From Akkermansiaceae bacterium (lineage in GTDB: Bacteria; Verrucomicrobiota; Verrucomicrobiia; Verrucomicrobiales; Akkermansiaceae): DNA of 64,000 nt. The stretch is taken from NCBI GenBank assembly GCA_905182405.1, contig CAJJBQ010000002.1, forward strand, positions 1,470,483 through 1,534,482, in the 5' to 3' direction. Both the position numbers and the translations under genes were made by a program. Of the stretch, positions 53,452 to 61,521 are shown in pieces; within the stretch, counting starts at the first letter, position 1; the number at the start of each line of letters is the position of its first letter. Below the pieces are notes generated by a model that was not told the origin of the DNA, did no database searches, and was given only the letters and a program-made list of their open reading frames with translations.

Positions 53452-53931
53452 CTAGGGAGAGACCGGAAGTCGTTCTACGCTTTCGTCGCTACCGAAGAAA
53501 AAACCATTCTCCTTGTAGGACTTGAGACGAAAAATGGTCGAACAAGAGACCACTCCATCGAGTGAACTCAGCTGCTCGGCTACGAAATTTGCTACGCCCA
53601 TGAGATCGTCGCCTTCGACCAGGACGAGAAGATCAAAACCTCCGCTAGTGAGATAACAACTCTTCACTTGCTCGAAGCGCGCAATCCGCCTTGCGAGTCG
53701 ATCAAACCCATCGCCGCGCTCTGGCCTTAACCTTACCTCAATGAAAGCAGTAACCTGTTTTGAAGTGGTCTGCGCCGGATCCACCATCGTCTGGTAACCG
53801 CGAATGACACCCTCTTTTTCGAGTCTCGCAATCTTCTCGGCCACTTTTTGAGGGGTCGATGACAACTTGTCCGCAAGAACTTCTAAAGAGAGTCTTGCAT
53901 TCTGGCGCAGGAGTTCGAGGAGGGCGTTCAT
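53452..53931 (-). CDS. Lrp/AsnC-family transcriptional regulator
   Basis: An N-terminal winged helix (LLELLRQNARLSLEVLADKLSSTPQKVAEKIARLEKEGVIRGY-type helix-turn-helix) is followed by an RAM ligand-binding domain (AFIEVRLRPERG, VKSCYLTSGGFDLLVLVEGDDL). 159 aa, full length. The stop abuts the start of the aminotransferase gene, a common arrangement for a local amino-acid-responsive regulator. It begins 12 bp after the phosphofructokinase stop. Confidence 0.88.
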   Translation of the reverse strand: MNALLELLRQNARLSLEVLADKLSSTPQKVAEKIARLEKEGVIRGYQTMVDPAQTTSKQVTAFIEVRLRPERGDGFDRLARRIARFEQVKSCYLTSGGFDLLVLVEGDDLMGVANFVAEQLSSLDGVVSCSTIFRLKSYKENGFFFGSDESVERLPVSP

Positions 53932-53943
53932 AAAGATACCAGT

Positions 53944-55020
53944 CTAGTCACCAAAGCAGACCCCAATCGCACGAGCAGCCGTCACCACCTCGGAGGTTGG
54001 CTCCACAAGACGTAATTTTGTCACCGCTTCCTTGATAGAAACAGAACCGACATGGTAGCTCTGATAGCTTACCATTTGGCCAAATTTCCCTTCGGTGGCC
54101 AGCTGGGTCGCCATCACTCCAAAGCGCACCCCCAGAATCCGGTCGAGTGAGGTCGGAGCTCCTCCGCGCTGGACGTGTCCAAGCGTGGTGCAGCGCGTTT
54201 CTTTACCCGTCAGCTTGGCAATTCCAGCCGCCACCTGCTCCCCCATTCCACCCAAGCGAACTTCGCCGCCCGTGTTCTCATCAACCGTCGCTAGAATCCC
54301 ATCGGGACTCAGGGCACCCTCGGCAACAACCACGAGCGAACTGCCGTAGCCCTCCTCCTCGCGTGCCTTAATATGCTCGGCAATTTTTTCGTATGAGAAA
54401 GGAATTTCCGGAAGGAGAATAACATTGGCAGCTCCAGCCATCCCACCCCACAGAGCGATCCAACCAGCGTGACGTCCCATCACTTCGAGAACCATCACGC
54501 GCTTGTGACTGGCACCCGTTGTTTGAAGACGATCCAAGCCATCGACCACGCAGTTGACTGCGCTATCGAATCCAAAAGTCATCGCCGTCGCCTGAAGATC
54601 ATTGTCGATTGTCTTGGGAACTCCGATAATGGGCCAGCCTTGCTCAAAAAGCTGCTGGGCAGTCGTCAAAGAGCCATCACCACCCACGACGACCAAGCCG
54701 TCGATCTTGAGTCCGTCCAAGGTCGCTTTGGCGCGATCCACAATATCCTGGGGAACGGCCGAAACATTTCCTTCACCGATCTTCGCCGCGAAGTTCCCTT
54801 TATTAGTGGTTCCTAAAATGGTGCCTCCCAGTTTCAGAATTCCTTCGGTCTCGCGAGGAGTGAGGAAAACATGCCCATTTTCTGGGTCCAAAAGTCCCTC
54901 GAAACCGTCATAGAAGCCTACTGCTTCTCCGCCCATCGCCGCTGCCGCACCGACCACTCCATGGATCACTGCATTAAGCCCTGGGCAATCGCCCCCGCTA
55001 TTTAAAATTCCGATTCGCAT
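53944..55020 (-). CDS. 6-Phosphofructokinase, mixed ATP/PPi-type residues
   Basis: The enzyme phosphorylates fructose 6-phosphate. Motifs: ILNSGGDCPGLNAVI, the phosphoryl-donor site VVGGDGSLTTAQ (~113) and the catalytic PKTIDNDL (~136). LEVMGRHAGW and TLGHVQRGGAPTSLDRILG are also present. Gly in GGDG is the ATP-type residue, whereas Lys in PKTIDND is the residue usual in PPi-dependent enzymes. This combination defines the mixed-substrate (group III-like) PFKs, which may use ATP despite the Lys. 358 aa. It is upstream of the Lrp gene on the same strand. Confidence 0.9.
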   Translation of the reverse strand: MRIGILNSGGDCPGLNAVIHGVVGAAAAMGGEAVGFYDGFEGLLDPENGHVFLTPRETEGILKLGGTILGTTNKGNFAAKIGEGNVSAVPQDIVDRAKATLDGLKIDGLVVVGGDGSLTTAQQLFEQGWPIIGVPKTIDNDLQATAMTFGFDSAVNCVVDGLDRLQTTGASHKRVMVLEVMGRHAGWIALWGGMAGAANVILLPEIPFSYEKIAEHIKAREEEGYGSSLVVVAEGALSPDGILATVDENTGGEVRLGGMGEQVAAGIAKLTGKETRCTTLGHVQRGGAPTSLDRILGVRFGVMATQLATEGKFGQMVSYQSYHVGSVSIKEAVTKLRLVEPTSEVVTAARAIGVCFGD

Positions 55021-55059
55021 GATAATTTTCTTGATTGATGTGTGTGTGCTTGAGGATGT

Positions 55060-56028
55060 TTAGAACTTCGGAACAATAAGGAACTCCCGGGCTGAATCGG
55101 CGACCGGACGGCCTTGGCGGGACCATGCTTCATAGCGCTCCCATCCTTGCTTAATGAGCTCTTGGGTCCGGGCTTCGCGATTCGGGCTACCTAGCGTGAT
55201 CACAATAAGATTGCGTGGAGTCAGGCGGGTGCTCCCATTGGGCATTTTCTCTACGATATTCGGCTTTACCGCGCTCGTGGCCAAACAAGGGCCGGCAAGC
55301 ACGGTCGATCCGGATTTAATTCCGTTGATCCCCAGAGAACCCACCAAAGTGTGAGTATTGGCGATTTTGAACCCACGCCGCTGGTTTCCTCGATAGGAGC
55401 CAATGCTACGAGATTTCTGCTTCACGTAGTATTGCATCCCCGTGTGGCGCATGGCGTAAATACCAAGACGTGCCATATCGCGAGCGGTCGATAATCCTCT
55501 TTGGCGCGCTGTGTCCATTCCGTGGGGACTAGCAAAGCGGGTCCTCGTCATTCCCACTGCTTGGGCCAGATTGTTCATCTCCCCAACAAAGGCGTCCACG
55601 GGATTGCGGGAAAGGCCGTTTCGAACACAAATCGATCGCCCCACGTGATTAGCAAGGGTGTACGCCGCGATATTGTCAGAGCCCAAAAGCATGGAATACA
55701 TGGCATCGCGCAGAGAAATACGATCTCCCGGAACCATCCCCATGGGATTCGAACCACCAAGGTAAGAAGCTTCAAGAGGAACAAATGCCAATTCAGCCAT
55801 GCTGGAATCACTTAAATCCGACCAGTCGAGAACAACCATAGCGGTAGCAATCTTGGTCAAACTGGCAACCGGGCGCTTCGTATCTGCACTCAACTCCAGA
55901 ATCACCTTCCCGCTATGCGCCTCTACCGCGATGTAGCTCTCTTGCGCGGCCACCGATGTACTTATGAGTACAGTCACTGCGAGAAGTCGGCAGAGAAAGT
56001 TCAGCAGAGAAAATTGCTTCAGATTCAT
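55060..56028 (-). CDS. D-alanyl-D-alanine carboxypeptidase, S11 family
   Basis: A signal peptide (cleavage near SVAAQ) precedes a penicillin-binding domain with PVASLTKIATAMV (SxxK), LLGSDNIAAYTLA (SxN) and GINGIKSGSTVLAG (KSG in place of KTG). These are the three active-site motifs of low-molecular-mass PBPs that trim peptidoglycan pentapeptides. Length 322 aa; the C-terminal amphipathic anchor of E. coli PBP5 is missing, so it may be soluble. It is followed downstream by phosphofructokinase and is divergent to the TIGR04073-like gene. Confidence 0.88.
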   Translation of the reverse strand: MNLKQFSLLNFLCRLLAVTVLISTSVAAQESYIAVEAHSGKVILELSADTKRPVASLTKIATAMVVLDWSDLSDSSMAELAFVPLEASYLGGSNPMGMVPGDRISLRDAMYSMLLGSDNIAAYTLANHVGRSICVRNGLSRNPVDAFVGEMNNLAQAVGMTRTRFASPHGMDTARQRGLSTARDMARLGIYAMRHTGMQYYVKQKSRSIGSYRGNQRRGFKIANTHTLVGSLGINGIKSGSTVLAGPCLATSAVKPNIVEKMPNGSTRLTPRNLIVITLGSPNREARTQELIKQGWERYEAWSRQGRPVADSAREFLIVPKF

Positions 56029-56173
56029 GGGAGTCGCGGGACTCTAATGTTAAGATCGCCAATGACAATCCCCAATCCCAGTGGGTTTCAACCCCTCCAC
56101 AGGAATAATTTCGTAGCTTATCGACAATTTTCCATTGCCAAGCCTCCCGAATTCCGTTGAAATAATCCCTGTA

Positions 56174-56602
56174 ATGAGAAAATTCCTTTTCGCCACAATT
56201 GCCATCGGATTAGCTGCTCCATTGTTTGGAGACATCCAAGCGCCTCCAGGATCACGCTACGATTCTACTCGTAAACTTGGCCGTGCAGTCAGCAACATCC
56301 TTTACGGAATCGTTGAAATCCCCGAGCAAATGGTTCGTAAAACCGAAGTCAACGGCCGCAAAGCGGGCTACTCCTTTGGAGTTGTCGATGGCACTCGCCG
56401 CACCTTCCGCCGTCTTGGTTATGGCTTCTACGAACTCGTCACCTTTTATTGCCCAAGTCACCACGGCACCTTCAAGCCACCTTACACCAAGTGTGGCAAC
56501 GATGACCGGATTGAAATGAATCCAGCCGATGGCCTTAGCGAATTCCCACCCGAGCTTGGTGCGGAGTCCTACTTCAAGCATTCCCGCACTCAGAAGTGGT
56601 AG
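56174..56602 (+). CDS. TIGR04073-like exosortase-system-associated protein
   Basis: A signal peptide (MRKFLFATIAIGLAAPLFGD) precedes a 120-residue domain. It contains RKLGRAVSNILYGIVEIPEQM, GYSFGVVDGTRRTFRRLGYG and FYELVTFYCP. This matches my memory of the TIGR04073 family, found in genomes carrying exosortase systems. No mechanism is known. ATG 56174 follows the rule of giving a signal peptide. A strong terminator lies 27 bp after the stop. The gene is a single transcription unit. Confidence 0.75.
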   Translation: MRKFLFATIAIGLAAPLFGDIQAPPGSRYDSTRKLGRAVSNILYGIVEIPEQMVRKTEVNGRKAGYSFGVVDGTRRTFRRLGYGFYELVTFYCPSHHGTFKPPYTKCGNDDRIEMNPADGLSEFPPELGAESYFKHSRTQKW

Positions 56603-56628
56603 TTACTTGTTGAGACACACAATTTCAA

Positions 56629-56657
56629 AGAGCCGCTTCACACGAAGCGGCTTTTTT
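56629..56657 (+). terminator. Intrinsic terminator after the TIGR04073-like gene
   Basis: agccgcttc-acac-gaagcggct makes a perfect 9-bp stem with a 4-nt loop and is followed by TTTTTT. Confidence 0.92.
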
Positions 56658-56704
56658 ATGCCAATAATCAGAAGAATCAGATTAAAACATCCCCTATAGG
56701 CACC

Positions 56705-58153
56705 CTATTTTTCGAAAATTATTCGAAATCCAAGATCATCCGCCCGATGTGACCGGCTATCCAGCCACACACGGGAAGCAACTCCGGTTCCTGGAGTCAA
56801 GAATGATCCTCCGCAAGCAACGGGCTTTTTCGAACGAAGCTGAAAAGCAGGATTCACTTCGTCATCTCGCGTCCACTCCCTGACATTTCCAGCCATCCCG
56901 ATCAGGCCGGACTCCGTGCGATCCATCTCGGGAGCCGAAGCATTTCCCCATCCGGAGATCGCCTCCGTGGGCTCCGAAGCAGATTTCCACTCGGAAAGAG
57001 TCGGCAAGCGCCCCCCCTGCCAACGGCTAAAAGCATAAGCGTCCCACCAATCAACCCCGACAATTGGGCAGCCGTCACTGACCAATCGATCACTCCAAGC
57101 ATTACCCTGCTTGGCGGCACCGGAGAGAGAGAACCAATCATCTGGATGATGACTCTCCTTGTCCTTGGGTTGATCAGGATGATCAAAGGCAGCGCGGTCA
57201 GCCGCATCTCGCTTCGAAATACTTTCAAGAAAGGCGCGATACTGACCAATCGTCACCTCATGAGCGGATAAAGACAAACTCGGGCCGATTTTTACGGGCG
57301 GAAGTTGAGCCTCAACTTCCTCGACAGAAGAATCATTTCCAGGCTGAACTACCACAAAGTAGAAAATGAGCCCCGCGCCGAAGATCAAACCAGAAACCAA
57401 AGCCCATCCCCAACCGGGAGAGCCGTTGACTGGCACCGTATCCTCGCCCACCGATTTGGAGGCGCTAGGCTGATCATTTCCCTCTAGCTGATCGATCACC
57501 TGCCGTGAAAGTTTCTTGATTTGCTTCCAGGTCAAAGGAACGGGCCGATCAAGATCGATCATATAGGCAAGCAGTGACCCAACCCGGGTAGACCCAGGCT
57601 GAGCAGGAAGAAGCATTTCATCAAAAAGAGCACCCAACAGCTGCTTGCCAGCGGTGGACTGCGCCTCAGAGCGCGGACCGTCCGAGACCAAGTTCATCAT
57701 GCGAAGGGCTGAACCATCCACAATCACATGGTGCGCCGCGATCGAGACGGCCGCAAGGTCTTGGCTCTCAAGATGAAGCTGGGCATCGGCAAGTTGCTCC
57801 AGCAGAAAGACCACTTCAAGTGGCGCAAACTCATTACCCTCCTCGATCAACTGGTCCAAACTTTTCCCTAGGAGACGTTCCCGGGCATAATAGGTGGCAT
57901 CCTCATCTCCGTGAGCCTCATAAACGGCTCCAATCACTGCATGAGAAACAGCTGCCTTTGCCCTGACATCTGAAAGAAAGTTAGTTTTTAAAACGATATC
58001 AGCTGCAGATTCTCGTTTGAGCATTTCCAGCATCACATCCCGCTGCACCGAGATCTGTTCCGCTTTCCAAGTGCGCGTATGAACCCCTCCGGATACGGCC
58101 TCTAAGAGCCGATAATCCCCCACAATATCTCCTGACTGGCGCGTCTGACCCAT
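56705..58153 (-). CDS. Pseudokinase - membrane segment - SUMF1-type domain protein
   Basis: Residues ~12-235 align in outline with a Ser/Thr protein kinase (GDYRLLEAVSGG start, YYARERLLGKSLDQLIEEG hinge) but lack the essentials. The glycine loop is broken and the HRD catalytic loop is replaced by AAHHVIVDGSALRMMNL. A membrane segment lies at ~248-270 (WALVSGLIFGAGLIFYFVVV). The rest is a formylglycine-generating-enzyme/SUMF1-like domain: LSAHEVTIGQYRAFLES, PIVGVDWWDAYAFSRWQGGRLPTLSEW, GMAGNVREWTRD and GGSFLTP. The SUMF1 cysteines of true FGE are not evident. It follows the TPR gene by 8 bp. Confidence 0.75.
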   Translation of the reverse strand: MGQTRQSGDIVGDYRLLEAVSGGVHTRTWKAEQISVQRDVMLEMLKRESAADIVLKTNFLSDVRAKAAVSHAVIGAVYEAHGDEDATYYARERLLGKSLDQLIEEGNEFAPLEVVFLLEQLADAQLHLESQDLAAVSIAAHHVIVDGSALRMMNLVSDGPRSEAQSTAGKQLLGALFDEMLLPAQPGSTRVGSLLAYMIDLDRPVPLTWKQIKKLSRQVIDQLEGNDQPSASKSVGEDTVPVNGSPGWGWALVSGLIFGAGLIFYFVVVQPGNDSSVEEVEAQLPPVKIGPSLSLSAHEVTIGQYRAFLESISKRDAADRAAFDHPDQPKDKESHHPDDWFSLSGAAKQGNAWSDRLVSDGCPIVGVDWWDAYAFSRWQGGRLPTLSEWKSASEPTEAISGWGNASAPEMDRTESGLIGMAGNVREWTRDDEVNPAFQLRSKKPVACGGSFLTPGTGVASRVWLDSRSHRADDLGFRIIFEK

Positions 58154-58161
58154 CTTATTAT

Positions 58162-59289
58162 CTACCTGCCTTGTGAACCATTATCCGAAGGCATCTGCGG
58201 AAGGATAGAATCTCCTGCTCCACGATCTTCTAGCTCTTTAAGGAGGCGGTCAAGTTCAGGGTCCCACGAGGGGTCACCGGAGACCTTTTGCGCGAGCATT
58301 TCGACAGACAAGGTCCGCGGTTGGGGGACAATATCGACGAGTTTACCATCGTAGTAGAGCTCTGCAATGAAGCCGTAAAATTTCCGCTCCCCGAGGATAA
58401 ATTGCCCACGCGCATCCTGATTCCTAACGAGATACCAAACCTCCACCATTTCCTCCCCATCTTGGTAATTCACCGGCTGATCCATCCAGTAATTGCCCCG
58501 CCCCAACTCAGATTCTTCCACGTTTGCCCCCACCACTTTTCCATCAACTTTCTCAAAAAAGTGGACCGTCGGCTGGAGAAGCATCGGATCAAATTCCCTT
58601 CCAGGCGCCACCGCAATCGAAAGGGTGATTCCACGACGTTCTCCTTCAGGCATCTTTTGCGGGAGCATCTTGCGCACCGCTCCAAGGGATGCGAGACCAG
58701 TAACGTTTGTTTCAAGACCTTTCGCAATTTTGCTGGCCGCTTTCTTAAAGAGTGATCCCGCCTTTGGCCCCAGTTGAAACACTTTCACATAGTAGTCCGC
58801 TGCGGTATCATTGATTCCCATTGTTTCGAAAGTGACGGCCATCTCGTAAAGGACATGAGAGTTCTTTGGCTCTTTCAAATACGCCTCCTCAAGTTTTGTC
58901 ATCGCTGCGACATTGTCACTCGCGATTCGGGCGCTACGTGCATCATTCACGAGACGCTCAATTACCGGATCGGCAATCATGGGCGAGGTCGAAAGTGTTT
59001 CGGATTCGCCAAGAGACGCTTCATCTACGGAAGAAAGTAGGGCTCTCATTTCCGCTTGGGTGAGTCCTTTCAGCTCGAGAGCTTGGGCGACGATCGGAGC
59101 CTTCAACTCCACCGTAACATACTCCTTCACAACACGCGTGACGGCCTCGGGCGTGGCCGAAGAACTAGTACGAAAGGCCATCGCCGCGCCCACAGTCATC
59201 AGCTGAACAAAGGCGATGAGCCCCATGATCCAACACGAAACATGGAACACCACAAGATTGGGCTGAGCTTGCAAAGTTGAACTTTTCAT
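58162..59289 (-). CDS. Membrane-anchored TPR-containing protein
   Basis: One N-terminal membrane segment (~12-38, VVFHVSCWIMGLIAFVQLMTV). A TPR-like pair of helices at ~130-180 (AAMTKLEEAYLKEPKNSHVLYEMAVTFETMG is the recognisable one) precedes a beta-rich C-terminal domain (HFFEKVDGKVVG, FYGFIAELYYDGKLVDIVPQP). ATG 59289 follows the unconserved longer frame. It precedes the pseudokinase-SUMF1 gene by 8 bp and is probably its partner. Function unknown. Confidence 0.65.
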   Translation of the reverse strand: MKSSTLQAQPNLVVFHVSCWIMGLIAFVQLMTVGAAMAFRTSSSATPEAVTRVVKEYVTVELKAPIVAQALELKGLTQAEMRALLSSVDEASLGESETLSTSPMIADPVIERLVNDARSARIASDNVAAMTKLEEAYLKEPKNSHVLYEMAVTFETMGINDTAADYYVKVFQLGPKAGSLFKKAASKIAKGLETNVTGLASLGAVRKMLPQKMPEGERRGITLSIAVAPGREFDPMLLQPTVHFFEKVDGKVVGANVEESELGRGNYWMDQPVNYQDGEEMVEVWYLVRNQDARGQFILGERKFYGFIAELYYDGKLVDIVPQPRTLSVEMLAQKVSGDPSWDPELDRLLKELEDRGAGDSILPQMPSDNGSQGR

Positions 59290-59349
59290 GGGGATAGCAA
59301 GTCTAAAGGCTGGGTCATCGACTGTCAACGGGGCCTTGCACTTCTCAAA

Positions 59350-60630
59350 ATGTCCCCTATTTCTAAAGCAATGGCTATTACCGCCGATTCTCTCCCCAAG
59401 CTCTCTCCACTCAATGCGGGGCCTGATGCGGTGGCGCGCGGGCTCGCCCATCTGCCCGGACTCGTGTTCTTCGACAGCGTTGGCAACTTTCCCTCGAATC
59501 ACGCCCCTCCACTTTCAATCATCGGAGCGCGTCCGATCAAGGTTCTCAAAGGCGATATTTCGAACCCAAAAAATCTGGAAGCGGCACTGGAAGCCAGAAA
59601 ATCGACCGGACGAGACTACGGTTTCCCTACCGGAGCCGCGTGCGGATGGGTGGACTACGATGGACGCTACTGTTTTGGAATCTATCCCGAACTTCTCATC
59701 TACCACCACCACACCGGAGAATGGTGGGAATGCGGCTCACTCAGCGAGGAGCTGCGTGAGCCTAAAACGAGCGAAGCCTTTTCTCTCGGAAAATGGCGTG
59801 AATCGCTCGACCGCAAAGCCTTCATCGAAACCGTAGCAGCCGCCAAAGAATACATCGTCACAGGAGACATTTATCAGGTGAATCTTTCACGGAAGATAGC
59901 CGCGAAATGCCACGCTCCCTCAGGGCTCCTCGACCTCTACGACCGACTCCGGAGCTCCTCACCCGCTCCCCTCGCCTCCTACTTCAATCTGGAGGGCCGG
60001 GAAGTTCTCTCATCTTCTCCCGAAACTTTCTTACGTCTTTCAGGATCCGAGATCGAATCGAGACCCATCAAGGGCACCCGACCTCGCTTCGCTGATCCCG
60101 AACTTGATTCCCGCTCCGCCTTCGACCTCCGCCAGTCTGAAAAAGAGACTGCCGAGTTGGTTATGATCACCGATCTCCTCAGAAACGATCTCGGGCAAGT
60201 CTCCGAGTTCGGATCGGTTCAAGTAACCGACATGCTCCAGCTCGAAAAGCTCCAGCACGTTCACCATCTGGTATCCACCATCAAGGGAACCTTGCGAAAG
60301 GACGTTTCTCATCTCGACGCCCTCGCCTCTTGCTTCCCCGGTGGCTCGATCACCGGAGCGCCAAAAAAGCGAGCTCGCGAGATTATTTCCGAGCTCGAGC
60401 CCTGCTCTCGCGGACTTTACACCGGAACATTAGGTTACTTTGGCTTCAATGGTGAGTCCCAGTTTAATATTGCCATCCGAACCTTAATCCATGAAAAAGG
60501 AACACTCGCTTATCACGTGGGTGCCGGAATTGTCGCCGACTCGGAGCCCGAGGCAGAGTTCGAAGAGACCGAACAAAAGGCCGCCGGAGTGCGGCTAGCT
60601 CTCGGGAAATCTCCCCAGATTCCGTCTTGA
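59350..60630 (+). CDS. pabB: Aminodeoxychorismate synthase component I (PabB)
   Basis: PabB converts chorismate, with ammonia from PabA, into 4-amino-4-deoxychorismate for folate synthesis. The chorismate-binding core shows AKEYIVTGDIYQVNLSR and SSSPETFLR, then RPIKGTRPR: the Lys in PIKGT is the PabB-specific nucleophile (anthranilate synthase has PIAGT). LVMITDLLRNDLGQV, SCFPGGSITGAPKKRA and GLYTGTLGYFG follow. 426 aa. pabA and pabC are not adjacent. The start is ATG 59350 or 59368; it is divergent to the TPR gene across 60 bp. Confidence 0.88.
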   Translation: MSPISKAMAITADSLPKLSPLNAGPDAVARGLAHLPGLVFFDSVGNFPSNHAPPLSIIGARPIKVLKGDISNPKNLEAALEARKSTGRDYGFPTGAACGWVDYDGRYCFGIYPELLIYHHHTGEWWECGSLSEELREPKTSEAFSLGKWRESLDRKAFIETVAAAKEYIVTGDIYQVNLSRKIAAKCHAPSGLLDLYDRLRSSSPAPLASYFNLEGREVLSSSPETFLRLSGSEIESRPIKGTRPRFADPELDSRSAFDLRQSEKETAELVMITDLLRNDLGQVSEFGSVQVTDMLQLEKLQHVHHLVSTIKGTLRKDVSHLDALASCFPGGSITGAPKKRAREIISELEPCSRGLYTGTLGYFGFNGESQFNIAIRTLIHEKGTLAYHVGAGIVADSEPEAEFEETEQKAAGVRLALGKSPQIPS

Positions 60631-60672
60631 GCTTGTCTAGCAAAGCTTTATCGGGCAAATTGGTAGCACCTT

Positions 60673-61509
60673 ATGAAGATCTCCAAAGCCGTGATCACGG
60701 CCGCCGGCCCCGACCACCAACATCTCCCTCTTCAAACCCTCGTCAGTAGCTCTGGCGACACAAAAACCGTTCTCTCCCTTCTTCTCGACGAAGCCTTCAA
60801 TGCGGGGATCGAATCCATCGGCATCGTCATTGCGCCCGGAACCCAGCACGATTTCAAGAGCGCTGTGAATGGCCATCTTGAAAAAGTCACGTTCATCGAG
60901 CAAACCGAGTCTCTTGGATTCGGACACGCCGTTCTCATCGCAAGCGACTTCGTCGGCTCAGACAGCTTCCTCTTACTCGTAGGCGACCACCTTTACCTCA
61001 GCAGCCAGGAGAGCAGTTGCATGCGGCAACTCATTGAAGTGGCATCGCAAGAAAATTGTCCGGTCTCCGCAGTACAAGCAACTCATGAAAGCCTCCTTCC
61101 CTACTATGGCGTGGTCGGAGGAAAACGAGTTTCGGGGAACCCCCGCCTCTACGAGGTCGAAACGATCCTCGAAAAACCCTCGCCCACCGAAGCCGAGCAA
61201 AGCCTCATCGTCCCCGGGCTGCGCGCCGGAAACTATCTCTGCTTCTTCGGCATGCACGTTCTCACTCCTTCCTTTATGGAGGAGCTCGCCAGATCTTCTG
61301 TCGACTCATCCGGCCGACTCCCCTTGACGCCCAGCCTCGATGCCAACGCTCAAAACGAACGCTACCTCGCACTCGAACTCGAAGGGCGCCGTTTCAACAT
61401 CGGTGAGCCCTATGGTCTGCTGCGTGCAAATTTAGGAATGGCGCTGGCCGGTCCTAAACGCGACAAAATCATGGCTTCCATCATCGAACTCATCGCTGCG
61501 ACTCGCTAA
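60673..61509 (+). CDS. Nucleotidyltransferase of GalU type with a degenerate signature motif
   Basis: The Rossmann-like fold of sugar-nucleotide pyrophosphorylases is visible (KAVITAAG, LDEAFNAGIESIGIVIAPG, QTESLGFGHAVLIA, LLVGDHLYL, LEKPSPTEA). The catalytic GxGTRxxPxTK segment is replaced by GPDHQHLPLQTLVSS, so the Arg and Lys that bind nucleotide triphosphate are missing. The later Gln-GxGHA and the metal Asp in GDH are kept. It may be inactive or regulatory. It starts 42 bp after pabB and ends 12 bp before the large kinase/UDPGP fusion, suggesting a shared transcript. Confidence 0.7.
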   Translation: MKISKAVITAAGPDHQHLPLQTLVSSSGDTKTVLSLLLDEAFNAGIESIGIVIAPGTQHDFKSAVNGHLEKVTFIEQTESLGFGHAVLIASDFVGSDSFLLLVGDHLYLSSQESSCMRQLIEVASQENCPVSAVQATHESLLPYYGVVGGKRVSGNPRLYEVETILEKPSPTEAEQSLIVPGLRAGNYLCFFGMHVLTPSFMEELARSSVDSSGRLPLTPSLDANAQNERYLALELEGRRFNIGEPYGLLRANLGMALAGPKRDKIMASIIELIAATR

Positions 61510-61521
61510 CCGAATACCATC

